DNA of 64,000 nucleotides from an uncultured Elusimicrobia bacterium (GCA_903879915.1 CAIRNJ010000092.1:1-64000); one strand, 5' to 3'; numbered from the stretch's first letter, positions 1-9,485 are shown. Translations and numbers: made by a program. The notes: generated by a model from the letters alone, not told the origin.

Positions 1-182
1 GGCCTACATTTTCGATCCCAGGACTGGCGCCGAAGCGGTACTTATAAAGTTACCTCGGGATGTTGCGCAAAGTAGTCTCGAACGATGTCTAAATGACGGC
101 GCCAAAATTGCATTAAGAAAACCCGCAAGGGTTTTTTTAGTTTACGGCGGCGCCCCCCCGGGCAAAAGCAAGGCTTCAACTT
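1..182. other. Left edge of window, no gene assigned
   Basis: Forward frame 1 stops at 73-75 and frame 3 at 45-47, so an upstream gene could end in either. Frame 2 stays open from base 2 into the next gene, but its third codon positions are AT-rich compared with neighbouring genes and it runs through a clear terminator. I therefore do not call it coding. Confidence 0.4.
118..138 (+). terminator. Rho-independent terminator
   Basis: Stem AAAACCC (118-124) pairs with GGGTTTT (129-135) around a GCAA loop, and the T run continues to 138. It would end a forward transcript entering from left of the window and separates it from the gene starting at 183. Confidence 0.75.
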
Positions 183-524
183 ATGGCAGACACGAACGAG
201 CTCCACCCGAGACTGAACATCCTCGACCTCTGCGGGCCGAACTACCTGAGCATCGCCGACGGGAAGAAGGTCCACAAGCTCATCCTGAACCAGTGGGGTA
301 TGTCGGCCTCAGTAGAAGTGAACCTCACCGGCGCCGCCGTCTCCCGCGCTTTCCTCTACGAAGCCGTCGGGCAGCTCGTCATGCAGTTCGAGAAAGCGGA
401 CATCGCGGCAAAATTGAAAGTGACCGGGCTGTCCCCGCAGGATAAACTGGTCCTGAACAGCGTGGTAGTCAGCCGTTATCACGCCCGCGGCAAAGCACGC
501 CGGGACCTGAAACGCCCTGGTTAA
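183..524 (+). CDS. STAS-like DUF4325 protein
   Basis: A 113-residue cytoplasmic protein. The middle (residues ~38-95) follows the DUF4325 pattern: a hydrophobic strand (VEVNLTG), the S-R-A-F-L-Y-E-A helix start followed by G-Q-L-V, then a second strand (LKVTGLSP) and helix. DUF4325 is a STAS-like fold often found near signalling ATPases, but its biochemical role is unknown. An AAGG lies 9 nt before the ATG. No ATPase partner is visible, because the upstream region is cut by the window edge. The assignment rests on pattern resemblance; role not assignable. Confidence 0.65.
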   Translation: MADTNELHPRLNILDLCGPNYLSIADGKKVHKLILNQWGMSASVEVNLTGAAVSRAFLYEAVGQLVMQFEKADIAAKLKVTGLSPQDKLVLNSVVVSRYHARGKARRDLKRPG

Positions 525-601
525 AGCGCCTTGCCGGCAGCCGCTGGAGCGAATATTCGCACCCCTTTTTCATGCCACCGGCGCTCTCCGCTTTAAACGG
601 G

Positions 602-1405
602 TCAGAAAGAAAGGCGGCAAACAAGCAGAGGCGTTCTGCCGGCGGTTTCAAGGCTCATCGCTGACCCGCCGAGGAAGGCTTCGTCAATAAAAACGCTCAG
701 GAACGACGCCAGGCCCATGGCGGCCAGCGTGTCCGACGGGTAATGAGCTTTCGCCTCTACCCGTGCCCAGGCCATGGCGACAGGGATGGAGTCAAGCGCG
801 CCCCTCGCGAGCGCGCCCCCGGCCGGGCCCGGCTCCAAGCTCAGGAAATTCTCGTAAGCGGACATGGTCTGCGAAGCTGCGTAGGCGGTGTGCAGCGACG
901 GGAAACTGTTTTTCCCGCCTCCGTTGGGACGCTCTCTTTTCGTGATCTTCTGAAGCGTAAGAGTAAGTTGGAAAGCCGCGGTGTTGGCGGCGATGCCGGC
1001 CGCGGCCGTTTTTGCTTTCGCACAAGCCCACTCGTTTACCCGGTCTCCTCCCGGCGCTGCCAGGACGCTGCCCCAGTAAACTGCGTTAGAAACCGTTATC
1101 AGAGTGTTGCTGGCTTTGGAAGCCCGCGACCGCGAGCCATAAACCGGGGTCCTGCGCGAGGCCCAGGACGATATTTTTTTATCCGCGCCGCCCACCCGCA
1201 AGGCCAGCGCCCCCGCGGCGGGCACCCACACCTCGGGCATAGATACCGCGCGTGTTACGGCCCGTCCCACGCGCGCCCAGCCAGGAGAGAGCGTGGCGCC
1301 GTCGCCCCGGCGCCGGCCGCCGGGCATAGTACCGCAGCCGGCGAAAAAAAGGCCCAGCGTTAAACAAGCTGTCGACTTAATTATAGTTCGTCCGGAGAAG
1401 GGCAT
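602..1405 (-). CDS. PAP2-superfamily phosphatase, lipoprotein
   Basis: A 267-residue protein with an N-terminal lipoprotein signal; the lipobox ends at Cys24 (FFAGC). The three PAP2 (type 2 phosphatidic acid phosphatase) motifs are present: KITKRERP (153-160), PSLH (169-172) and an arginine-to-HYPSD block (R215, H221, D225). The family dephosphorylates lipid phosphates such as undecaprenyl diphosphate or phosphatidate. There are few strong membrane spans, so it is more likely a lipid-anchored periplasmic enzyme than an integral one. It starts 17 nt after the RND gene stop and is probably the last gene of that operon. Substrate unknown. Confidence 0.85.
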   Translation of the reverse strand: MPFSGRTIIKSTACLTLGLFFAGCGTMPGGRRRGDGATLSPGWARVGRAVTRAVSMPEVWVPAAGALALRVGGADKKISSWASRRTPVYGSRSRASKASNTLITVSNAVYWGSVLAAPGGDRVNEWACAKAKTAAAGIAANTAAFQLTLTLQKITKRERPNGGGKNSFPSLHTAYAASQTMSAYENFLSLEPGPAGGALARGALDSIPVAMAWARVEAKAHYPSDTLAAMGLASFLSVFIDEAFLGGSAMSLETAGRTPLLVCRLSF

Positions 1406-1422
1406 GAGCTTCCCGTCAATAT

Positions 1423-4400
1423 CTAGGTTTTTTTACGGGCATGCAGGGAAAGATAGAACACCGGTATGGCCACCAGAGAGAAGAACATGGCGCCCACCAG
1501 GCCGCTGATCATGGCCACGGAGAAAGGCCGCAACACCTCGCCGCCCTTGCCGATGTTCAGCGCCATGGGCAGGAAGCCGGCTATCGCCGCCAGGTTGGTT
1601 ATCAGCACCGGCCTGAAACGCAGCGTGCAGGCCTCCATTACCGCGTCCAGGGGCGCCAGGCCGGCCTTGGCGGCCCTTTCAGCGAAGGCTATGACCAGAA
1701 TGCCGTTGTTCACCACTATGCCCATCACGGTTATCATCCCGGTGAAAGAGGAAACGTCGAACTCGATGCCGGCCAGCTTCAGGCCGAAGACTACGAAGGT
1801 AGTTGAAGCGAGCGTCCCGACGAAGACCGCCAGCGAGGTGAGGTAGGACTCGAAAATAAAAAGCAGGAACAGCAGGATCAGCAGCACCGAGAACAGCAGC
1901 ACGAGCAGCAGTTCCCGGAAAGAGTTCTGCTGCTCTTTGTAGTTCCCCTCCAGCTCGACGCTGCAGTCCCCGGCGGGGATGCCGTCCAACGCGGTCTTGA
2001 TGTCGGTGATCACTTCTCCGAGGGACCTGTCGCCGATTTCGGCGTTCACGCTGACCACGATGGAGCCGTTCTTGTGATGGACCTCGGGGACCTGGTCCGC
2101 GGAACTGAACGCCATCAGTTTGTCCAGAGGCAATACCCCGCCGTTGGGAGTATAGACGGGGATGCGCCCGATGGCTGAAGCGTCGGAGCGGAAAGAACCG
2201 GCGTACATGGCGCGCACCGGCACCAGCTGCACGCCGCGCGCCACCGAGGTCATGGTCTCGCCGTAAAGGGCCAGCCCGGAATAACGGAAAGCGTCGGCGC
2301 TGCTCAGGCCCAGCAGGGAAAGGTGTTTCTGGTCGGGCACCACGCGTATCTCTTTCTGGGCCGCCGGCAGGTTCACCAGCACGCCGTTAAGCCCGTCTAT
2401 CTTCTCCAGCTTTTCTTTTACCTGCCGCGCTACCGCCCACGCGCGGTCCAGGTCGTTGCCGACCACGCTTACCACGATCGGCTTCGCGCTGCCGGTCAGG
2501 TCGCCCAGGCGGTCCGGCAGTATCTGGTGAAAATCCGTGTCCAGGTCAGGGAACTCTTTCTCCACCTTGCCGCGCAGGTCGTCCATTATCTCGAAGGTGG
2601 AACGCTGGCGGTCCGCCTTCAGCAGTATGACTATCTCGCCCACGGTGGGCGGGGCGAACGGGGTCCCCAGGTGCGTGCCGGTCTTGCGGATAAAAAGCTT
2701 AAGCTCGGGCACTTTGGCTACTATCGCCTCCACTTTGGCCATTACCCCGTCCACGGCCTCCAGAGACATCCCGGACCCGGCCTGATAGTCGAAGACTATG
2801 TCCCCCTCGTCCCACTCGGGCAGAAAGCCGGTGGGCAGCTTCAGGAACACCAGGACTCCAGCTAACAGCAGCGCGGCGATAACGGCGGCCACCGTCTTGC
2901 GGCGTACCAAAGCCAGGGCGATGAACCTGAGGTATCCGCTCTTCAGCACGCTGAAAAGGCGGCGTTCTTTTTCCTCCGCGGCCGCGCCGCCGTGCATTTC
3001 TATGAAGTAATAGATCAGCACCGGCAAAAGGCAGAGCGCCATCACCAGCGAAATTATTATGGTGCTCGCCAGCGTCATGGCCAGCGGCTTGAAGAACAGC
3101 CCCGGCACGCCGCTGAGCAGCGTAAGCGGCACGAAAACAACGATACTGACCAGCGTGGCCCAGATAGTGATAGGCGCGATGTAGCGCATGGAAGCGGCCA
3201 GTGGGTCCGGCTTCCCCTCCGCCCTGAACCGGACATAGCTCTCGGTGATGACTATGGCGTTGTCCGCTATTATGCCGATGGCCGCCGCCAGCCCGCCGAG
3301 GGTCATGATGTTCACCGTCAGCCCCATGGCTTTCAGCGCCAGGAATTCCACCACCAGCACGACGGGCACTATCAGCATTATCGGCAGGGAATACCGGAAG
3401 CGGACCATGACATAATAGACGATGGCCAGTATTATAAGGACGCCCAGGATTATGTCTATCAAGATGCCCTGTATGGAGCCACGCACGAAATCGGAAAGGT
3501 CCCATTTCGTAAAATGCAGCTTGCCGCCGTATTCCTTTTCCAGCCCCGCGAACTTGGCGTCCAGGGCGCTGCCCAGGCTCAGGCCGTCGGCTTCCCCCTG
3601 CTTGAGCACGTCGATGAACAGGCCCTTGTGGCCGTTTATGCTTACCAGCCTGCGCACCTCTGCGCGGCCCTCCGTGATCTCGGCCACATCGCTGAGATGC
3701 ACGGGCTTGCCCATGCGGCTGGCTATCACCACGCCGCCGATATCGGCCGCGCTGGCCAGGCGGCTGCCGCCCACCGCGAACATGGTCTTGCCGGCGCCGT
3801 TCACGGTGCCTATGAAGGAGAGGTTGTTGATATCCGCCGCCGCCGCGGCTATCTCCTGATAATCCAGGTTATAGCCCGCCAGCTTTTCAGGGCTGAGCTT
3901 AACCCAGAGCTCCGGCTCCTCGGCTCCCACCACGTCGAGCCTGGCCACGCCGTCCACGCCTATCAGCCGGGGGATGGCGGAATAGCGCACGGTGGTGTAC
4001 AGTTCCTTCAGCGTCAGCGTATCGGACCAGACGCCGTATTCGGACATCGGGTAGGCGCTGGTGGTCATCTTGGTGGTCTGCAGGGCGGCCCCGGCCGGCA
4101 TCAGGGCCCTGGCCTGGTCTATCCGCGCCTGTATGAACTGCAACGCCTGGTTCAGGTCGGTGCCCCATTTCAGGTAGATGTCTATCGTCGAGGTTCCGCG
4201 CTCGGTGACGGAGCGGACTTCCATTACGCCCGGAACTGTCTGCAGCGCTTCTTCGAGCGGCCGCGTGACGTTCAGCTCAGTGGTTTCCAGCGAGGCGAAG
4301 CCTATATCCGCCACAACCTGAAAGCGCGGGAACTCGCTGTTCGGGAAAACATCCTTGGGCAGCAGCAGGTACATATAGACGCCGGCCGCGCACAGCAGCG

Positions 4401-4458
4401 CCGCCGCGAACACTATCGCCACGCGGTTGGAATCCAGCCAGTCCACGAATTTCTTCAT
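1423..4458 (-). CDS. RND-family efflux permease
   Basis: A 1011-residue inner-membrane proton-driven transporter of the AcrB/CzcA type. It has TM1 (~12-32), a large periplasmic loop, a TM2-6 block (~330-480), a second loop and a C-terminal TM block (~840-1000), which is the internal duplication typical of RND proteins. In TM4 the motif reads AIGIIADNAIV, so there is one acidic residue (D-N) where AcrB has two adjacent Asp; this is closer to other RND subfamilies. Its start overlaps the TolC stop by 4 nt (ATGA). No membrane-fusion adaptor is encoded next to it. Substrate not predictable. Confidence 0.92.
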   Translation of the reverse strand: MKKFVDWLDSNRVAIVFAAALLCAAGVYMYLLLPKDVFPNSEFPRFQVVADIGFASLETTELNVTRPLEEALQTVPGVMEVRSVTERGTSTIDIYLKWGTDLNQALQFIQARIDQARALMPAGAALQTTKMTTSAYPMSEYGVWSDTLTLKELYTTVRYSAIPRLIGVDGVARLDVVGAEEPELWVKLSPEKLAGYNLDYQEIAAAAADINNLSFIGTVNGAGKTMFAVGGSRLASAADIGGVVIASRMGKPVHLSDVAEITEGRAEVRRLVSINGHKGLFIDVLKQGEADGLSLGSALDAKFAGLEKEYGGKLHFTKWDLSDFVRGSIQGILIDIILGVLIILAIVYYVMVRFRYSLPIMLIVPVVLVVEFLALKAMGLTVNIMTLGGLAAAIGIIADNAIVITESYVRFRAEGKPDPLAASMRYIAPITIWATLVSIVVFVPLTLLSGVPGLFFKPLAMTLASTIIISLVMALCLLPVLIYYFIEMHGGAAAEEKERRLFSVLKSGYLRFIALALVRRKTVAAVIAALLLAGVLVFLKLPTGFLPEWDEGDIVFDYQAGSGMSLEAVDGVMAKVEAIVAKVPELKLFIRKTGTHLGTPFAPPTVGEIVILLKADRQRSTFEIMDDLRGKVEKEFPDLDTDFHQILPDRLGDLTGSAKPIVVSVVGNDLDRAWAVARQVKEKLEKIDGLNGVLVNLPAAQKEIRVVPDQKHLSLLGLSSADAFRYSGLALYGETMTSVARGVQLVPVRAMYAGSFRSDASAIGRIPVYTPNGGVLPLDKLMAFSSADQVPEVHHKNGSIVVSVNAEIGDRSLGEVITDIKTALDGIPAGDCSVELEGNYKEQQNSFRELLLVLLFSVLLILLFLLFIFESYLTSLAVFVGTLASTTFVVFGLKLAGIEFDVSSFTGMITVMGIVVNNGILVIAFAERAAKAGLAPLDAVMEACTLRFRPVLITNLAAIAGFLPMALNIGKGGEVLRPFSVAMISGLVGAMFFSLVAIPVFYLSLHARKKT

Positions 4459-5717
4459 TTTTCCGTCCCGGCCCGAAGATACGTCAGCTCGGCTTTTTTG
4501 TCAAAGTACCGGCCGAGGGCGTCTCTGGACTGCTGCTTGGCGTCCAGGTATTCCGCGAAAATGCTGAGCAGGTCGGTTTCCTTTATTTTTCCCTTGGTGT
4601 AATAGAGTTTGGCCGTTTCCAGGTTCCCGGCCGCCGCCTCACAGTTCTTCTTCAGCCCGGCGTAGGAGGCGGCGGCGCCGCCTATCTCCGCCGCCAGATT
4701 ATCCAGCGAAAGCCGCAGCTGCTTCTGGTTCTCCAGTCCGGTCTCTTTGCGGGCCTCGTATTCGTGCAGGAAGGACCTTCTTTCCTCCGCGCGGGCGCCG
4801 AAATCGAAAACGTCCAGGCTTACCGCCGCGTATGTTCGATAACGCTCGGTGGCCGGGTCTATGATGTTCAGATTGCGAGTTAATCCCAGTTGCAGGGTGG
4901 GGGCGTAGTAGAACTTGCTCTGCTCGTAGGCCTGATACGCCGAATCAGTTTCCAGCCGGTCGAGCCTGGCCGAGAACGCCCCGGCGCCGTCCGCGCAACA
5001 GGTGGACACGGCCGTTATGCCGGCTTCGCCCGGCAGACGGCCGGGCGCCCCGGGGCCGCCTTCGAAAACGATATCTTCCGCGCGCAACTCCGCGCCGGCG
5101 GCGGACGACAGCGACTTCAGCGCGCCGGAGATGTCCGTCTCCAACTCCCGCGCCGTCAGCGCCAGGGACTTAAGCTGTATCTCCGCCCTTACCCGGTCAA
5201 GCTTAAGGTCCAGCCCGGCGGCCTCCAGCTTCTCGATATCTTCGATATGGGAGGAAAAATATTCCCGGGCCTCGGCATAATCGGCCCGCTTACCGAGTAG
5301 TATGTAGAGCCTGTAATAATCCTGCGTTACGCGCCTGACAATATCCTTTTCGGCCAGGTCCCGCTGCAGGCGGCTTTTTTCCAGCTCGAGGCGGCTGAGT
5401 TCCGGATAGTTGGAAAGATTTTTTTTAAGGTCCAGCGAGAACTGCGCCCCCACCAGGCCGGTCAGCCCGTCGCGCAGGCCCGAGCCCGCCTGGTAGCGGT
5501 TATAACCGTCCTCGCCGGTAACGGAAAGAACTGGCAGCAGCGCCTTTCTGTCCCGGGCGTAGCCGCTCGCTGAGGAATTTATCCTGAGCTCGGCCGACTT
5601 AAGGGCGTGGCTGTTCGCCAATGCCGCTTTCACGCAACCGTCCAAGTCCAGCGCGAAAAGCCGGGCCGGGAGAGAAAGGATCAACGCGGCAAATATAAAC
5701 TTCTTCTCAAGTTTCAT
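4455..5717 (-). CDS. TolC-family outer-membrane efflux protein
   Basis: A 420-residue exported protein with a signal peptide (residues 1-22, ending near LFA). It carries the two long helical repeats typical of outer-membrane efflux proteins, rich in Leu/Ala/Glu heptads around residues 120-220 and 310-410. It should form the trimeric outer-membrane channel for the RND permease whose gene overlaps its stop codon. This is the first gene of the operon. The region before it (5718-5870) is AT-rich and carries a direct repeat CTTTACG x2 at 5793-5806, a possible operator; no confident promoter could be picked. Confidence 0.88.
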   Translation of the reverse strand: MKLEKKFIFAALILSLPARLFALDLDGCVKAALANSHALKSAELRINSSASGYARDRKALLPVLSVTGEDGYNRYQAGSGLRDGLTGLVGAQFSLDLKKNLSNYPELSRLELEKSRLQRDLAEKDIVRRVTQDYYRLYILLGKRADYAEAREYFSSHIEDIEKLEAAGLDLKLDRVRAEIQLKSLALTARELETDISGALKSLSSAAGAELRAEDIVFEGGPGAPGRLPGEAGITAVSTCCADGAGAFSARLDRLETDSAYQAYEQSKFYYAPTLQLGLTRNLNIIDPATERYRTYAAVSLDVFDFGARAEERRSFLHEYEARKETGLENQKQLRLSLDNLAAEIGGAAASYAGLKKNCEAAAGNLETAKLYYTKGKIKETDLLSIFAEYLDAKQQSRDALGRYFDKKAELTYLRAGTEK

Positions 5718-5871
5718 AGTATCCGTTCCCGCTTTGTTCTCTCGCGCTGATCTTTTGGAGATATCTGCGTATATCGTAATATATTTGGAGCCCTTTACGC
5801 TTTACGCCGCGCCAGAATATTTTTCGGTTATTTCAGAAAACTCCGGCACAAAACCTGGGAGTTCAGAGAAT

Positions 5872-5903
5872 AAAAAAAGGCCCTTCTTGACGAAGGGCCT
5901 TTT
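5872..5903. terminator. Bidirectional intrinsic terminator
   Basis: GGCCCTTC (5879-5886) and GAAGGGCC (5892-5899) form a perfect 8-bp stem with a 5-nt loop. A runs on the left (5872-5878) and T runs on the right extend it. Read on the reverse strand it ends the C11 protease transcript 33 nt past its stop and gives a seven-U tail. Confidence 0.88.
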
Positions 5904-5935
5904 CACAGATTAAACTCTCGGTTAAGGTCTGAGGC

Positions 5936-7351
5936 TCACTTGGCGTTCAGCCACTGGGCGAACTCGTCCCACTTGCCGTCCTTGGACCAGGCGAGGTTGC
6001 CGTAGGCGGCCTCGTAGCCATAGGTGGGAAGGTATATCCCTATGCCGTAGGCTTTAGCGAACCTGTCGCCGGTGGCGCCGTTGTCTATCAGCACGTGGTC
6101 ATAGATGTAGTTCATGGCGTTCACGGTCTTGGCCTTGAGCTCGCCGGAGGATGTTTTCGCGTAGACCAGTTCCATGAAATGTATCAGGTCGCGGGAGTCC
6201 GCGCCGCTGAAGCTGGTGGCGGCGGTGAGCGCCCCCTTGATCATGGTCTTATCCTCTTTCATGGCCAGCGCGGCCCACTGGTCCATCATGGTCATGAAGC
6301 CGTTCATGCCCGAAGTTCTCAGCGCCGACTGCGTGGCGTTGGTCTTTTTCTCGCCGTAGAAGGCCTTGTAGCCCTGCACGGCCGCGGCGGCCATCACGTC
6401 GGGCGTAAGGTTGGTCTTGTTGGAGTGCACGCGGGCCAGGAAATAATCGTAGGCCCAGCCGTCGCCCGGCTCGGTCTCTTCCGAGCCCACGGTGATCCTG
6501 GCCGCGTCCTTCAGCTCGTAGGCCACTTCGGCCATCTGCATCAGGCAGGCGTCGGAGGCGTAGATGTCCACGCCGCCCATCTCGCGCACGGCCTGGCCCA
6601 GCTCTACGGTGGTGATGCCGTTGCCGGTCTCGTCGTCGTAGGAGATGCCCTTGAGCACGGTATCGCCGCGCAGGTCCTTGGTTTTCCAGCCGTCCCCGTG
6701 GTTCCACACTATCAGCATGTACTTTTTGGCGGGATAGTTCTGTTTGGCCCATTTGCCGAACTCGACGAGCTGCTTATAGTCGCCCATGTCCACGGTGCCC
6801 ATATCGGAAAGCATCGTGGAGCTCAGCGCGGCGTTGTCGCCGTCGGCCGTGATCAGGTAGCGGCGCACGCCCACCCAGTCGGCGGAGGCGTCGCGGGTGA
6901 CGGCAGGGGAGGCATCCCGCATCATCATCGGGGGCATCGAAGGCCAGCCCGGATTGGGCCAGCCGGGATGCGGCACTACGGGGCCGCCGCCCCAGGGGTA
7001 ATCGTCGTAACCGCCGCCGCCCGGGGGATAGTAGGGATCGGCTTCTTTCATGCGGGCCGACTGCGTAACGATATTGATGTTCTCGGTGGGCCCGTACTTT
7101 TCCATCTCGTTCATGTCCTTGGGGACATATTCGGAAAGGCTGTTCTTCCCGTTCATGAACACCATTATGGTCCAATCTTTCATGGCCCGGACGTCCTGCG
7201 GCAGCGCGGGCAGCGGCGCCGGAACTTCGGCGGCGGCGGCCTGGCTGACTATTTCCTTGACGGAAGGCAGGCTGTCGAAATCCTGCGCGGCGGCGGGCGC
7301 GGCCAGGAAGGCCGAGGCCAGCAGCAGCTTGTTCAGTTCCAGTTTTTTCAT
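5936..7351 (-). CDS. Exported clostripain-like cysteine protease (C11)
   Basis: A 471-residue protein with a clear signal peptide (residues 1-~23, ending AAAQ). The C11 catalytic dyad is visible: His218 in WNHGDGW and Cys269 in SDACLMQM. C11 peptidases cleave after Arg or Lys. A Gly/Pro/Tyr-rich insert of low complexity interrupts the domain at about residues 103-140. AAGGAG lies 9 nt before the ATG at 7351; a TTG directly upstream is a less likely start. The gene is monocistronic, with the terminator at 5872-5903. It probably acts in the periplasm or outside the cell; substrate unknown. Confidence 0.88.
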   Translation of the reverse strand: MKKLELNKLLLASAFLAAPAAAQDFDSLPSVKEIVSQAAAAEVPAPLPALPQDVRAMKDWTIMVFMNGKNSLSEYVPKDMNEMEKYGPTENINIVTQSARMKEADPYYPPGGGGYDDYPWGGGPVVPHPGWPNPGWPSMPPMMMRDASPAVTRDASADWVGVRRYLITADGDNAALSSTMLSDMGTVDMGDYKQLVEFGKWAKQNYPAKKYMLIVWNHGDGWKTKDLRGDTVLKGISYDDETGNGITTVELGQAVREMGGVDIYASDACLMQMAEVAYELKDAARITVGSEETEPGDGWAYDYFLARVHSNKTNLTPDVMAAAAVQGYKAFYGEKKTNATQSALRTSGMNGFMTMMDQWAALAMKEDKTMIKGALTAATSFSGADSRDLIHFMELVYAKTSSGELKAKTVNAMNYIYDHVLIDNGATGDRFAKAYGIGIYLPTYGYEAAYGNLAWSKDGKWDEFAQWLNAK

Positions 7352-7422
7352 CAATAACGCTCCTTGAATATGCGGCGGTACGGCAACGCTAAATAATATT
7401 CAATATCGGAGCCGCCTGTTAT

Positions 7423-7492
7423 GGGCTATTCGGCCCGTAATTTTCTGGGTATTCGGCCCAGGCGCGGGGGGTCTTTCGTCCTACGACGAAAG
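7423..7492. other. Cluster of three small hairpins
   Basis: Two near-identical hairpins, GGGCTATTCGGCCC (7423-7436) and CTGGGTATTCGGCCCAG (7445-7461), share the loop TATTCG. A perfect 8-bp hairpin CTTTCGTC/GAAAG-type lies at 7473-7492 with loop CTAC. They lie between the ABC exporter stop (7536) and the C11 gene start (7351), both on the reverse strand. They could be 3'-end structures of the exporter mRNA or leader elements of the protease. There is no U tract, so they are not classic terminators. Confidence 0.4.
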
Positions 7493-7535
7493 TCAATACG
7501 CGGCGCGCGGCCCGGCGGAGCGCCGGATGCGCGGG

Positions 7536-9485
7536 TTACTCCTCCGGCAGGTCTTCGTCTTCGCCTTCATCCGTCCCTTCCGCCGGGCTTGCGGAGGCCG
7601 CGCACTCTTCGTTATCCGCCGCGGCCGCGAACGACGAAAACCAGCCGCCCCTCGAGAGCAGCTCTTCAGGCGAGCCCTGCTCCAGCACTTCACCGGCCGA
7701 AAGCACTATCGCATGGTCCGCGTCGCGCACCATGGAGTAGCGGTGTGCTATGACGATAACGGTGTTTTTTTTACGGATCTCGTTCACGGTCTTTTTTATC
7801 TCGGCTTCCGTGGCATAGTCCAGGTTCGCCGTAGCCTCGTCCAATACCAGGATGCGCGGCTGCGAAACCAGGATGCGGGCTATCTGTATGCGCTGTCTTT
7901 CGCCTACGGAAAGCCCTATGCCGCCTTCCCCTACCACGGTCTTTAAACCGTCCGGCAGGCGCAGCAGCGTGTTCTCCATCCCCGCGGCTGCCGCAGCCTT
8001 AAGAACCTCGTCGTCCGTAGCGGACGGACGTTTATACCGTATATTGTCCGCCAGCGTTCCGCGGAACACGGTGCCGTCGGCGGTGACCATCCCGATCTGG
8101 CTGCGCACGGAGGCGGCGTCCCGCTCCGACAGGTCCTGCCCGTCGATAAGTATCCCCCCGCCGCCGGGCTCGTACAATTTCAGCAGCAGGTCCACGACGG
8201 TGGTTTTCCCCGCGCCCGACGGGCCCACTATAGCCGTCAGCCTGCCCGGCTCTATCCTAAACGAGATCCCTTTCAGCACTTCCCGGCCGGCCACGTAGCT
8301 GAAGCGCACATCTTTGAACTCCACTTTCCCCTTTTCTATCTTCAGCCCGGCGCCCGCGCTTTCCTCCATGCCGCCCTCCAGCAATCTGAACGCCCGCGCT
8401 ACGGAAGCCGCGTTCTGCTGAAGGTTCACCCACAGGCTCGCCAGCGAATCTATGGGCGAGTAAAGCCGGTCGAGATAGGAAACGAACATCACGACGTCGC
8501 CGGGGGTTAGCTTGTGCTGCAGTGTTAAATAACCGCCATACCCCAGCACCAGTGCCGAAGAGACCTGGGTAAGCGTGTTCTGCCAGAACACGTACTTATT
8601 GCTCAGCTTCGCGCGGCCGATGTAATCCTCGTAAGCGGCCCCGGCGGCTTTTCTGAGGTTACCGGCCTCCCGGTCCTCCGCGCCTGAAAGCTTTACGGTC
8701 TTGATGCCTCCGATCGCGTCCTGCATCCGGGAAGAGACGTCCTCCCAGCGCTCGTAATAGGACGCCAGGCTCGCCTCGAGTTTATTGGCCGACCGCCAGG
8801 CGATCCACAGGTAGACGGGGATCACAGCCACGGCCATCAGGGTAAGCGTGACGTTCTGCCAGAACATTATTATCAGGATGCCGGCCAGGCTGATAACTTC
8901 AGGGAGGATCTGCTGGGAAAAGCCGCTCACGATGCCGGACACTTCGTCCGCCTGGTTTATCTGCTTCGAGATAGCCGCGCTGGAGCGTTTGCTGAAAAAG
9001 CCCAGCGGGAGCTTCAGCACATGGGTGAACGTTCCCTGGATGAACCGCTGCTCGATAAGACAGGACAGGCGGACGTTCAGGTTCTCGCCGACGAGGGTAA
9101 GAATATAGCCGGCCAGGTTGACAAGGAAGATAAGCCCTACCGCCCAGAGCAGCGTCTCCAGCGCCTGCACAGGGGAACGCTCGGCCACGTGCCCTTTGCT
9201 GTGGGGTTCCTTGATCTTTTTTGCGGAAGGCTGTGCCTTCCGGACGGCCGCCGCCGGCGGGGCCTCGGCCGCGTCCGCTAGTTCCGCCGCTGCGCCCCTG
9301 CCCTGCCCGACGAACAGGCCCGCGACGTCGTTGATCGCCTCGCGGTAGATGAGCGGTTCGACAAGATTAGCGCCGGTACCCAGCAGGCCGATAATTACCA
9401 CGCCGATGAACCGCTTTTTATGCGGTACTATCAGTTGAAAGATACGGCTCCACACTGTTTTCTTAAAGTCGCTCTTTGTGGTCAT
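7536..9485 (-). CDS. ABC exporter, fused permease and ATPase
   Basis: A 649-residue half-transporter: a six-TM exporter domain (~15-370) followed by a nucleotide-binding domain. Walker A is GPSGAGKTT, the signature is LSVGERQ (Val in place of the second Ser of LSGGQ-type), Walker B is ILVLDEAT, and the H-loop is IAHR. Between TM1 and TM2 lies an Ala/Lys-rich insert of about 50 residues, longer than in typical MsbA-like exporters. The C-terminus is an acidic tail (GEDEDLPEE). It would work as a homodimer, or pair with a half-transporter outside the window. It lies 51 nt after the EIIA-like gene and may be co-transcribed. Substrate unknown. Confidence 0.9.
   Translation of the reverse strand: MTTKSDFKKTVWSRIFQLIVPHKKRFIGVVIIGLLGTGANLVEPLIYREAINDVAGLFVGQGRGAAAELADAAEAPPAAAVRKAQPSAKKIKEPHSKGHVAERSPVQALETLLWAVGLIFLVNLAGYILTLVGENLNVRLSCLIEQRFIQGTFTHVLKLPLGFFSKRSSAAISKQINQADEVSGIVSGFSQQILPEVISLAGILIIMFWQNVTLTLMAVAVIPVYLWIAWRSANKLEASLASYYERWEDVSSRMQDAIGGIKTVKLSGAEDREAGNLRKAAGAAYEDYIGRAKLSNKYVFWQNTLTQVSSALVLGYGGYLTLQHKLTPGDVVMFVSYLDRLYSPIDSLASLWVNLQQNAASVARAFRLLEGGMEESAGAGLKIEKGKVEFKDVRFSYVAGREVLKGISFRIEPGRLTAIVGPSGAGKTTVVDLLLKLYEPGGGGILIDGQDLSERDAASVRSQIGMVTADGTVFRGTLADNIRYKRPSATDDEVLKAAAAAGMENTLLRLPDGLKTVVGEGGIGLSVGERQRIQIARILVSQPRILVLDEATANLDYATEAEIKKTVNEIRKKNTVIVIAHRYSMVRDADHAIVLSAGEVLEQGSPEELLSRGGWFSSFAAAADNEECAASASPAEGTDEGEDEDLPEE

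Noticed and set aside
2-320. Open forward frame from the window edge through the first terminator
   Set aside because: Third codon positions are AT-rich, unlike neighbouring genes, and a clear terminator lies inside it.
549-560. Palindrome GCGAATATTCGC followed by CCCCTTTTT
   Set aside because: There is no loop and the stem is AT-rich in the middle; too weak to call a terminator for the DUF4325 gene.
2992-4602. Long forward open frame opposite the RND gene, and similar long frames opposite mgtA, A2M and hrpB
   Set aside because: Composition (runs of His, Arg, Gln, Gly) is typical of antisense frames in GC-rich DNA, and the opposite strands carry clear conserved families.
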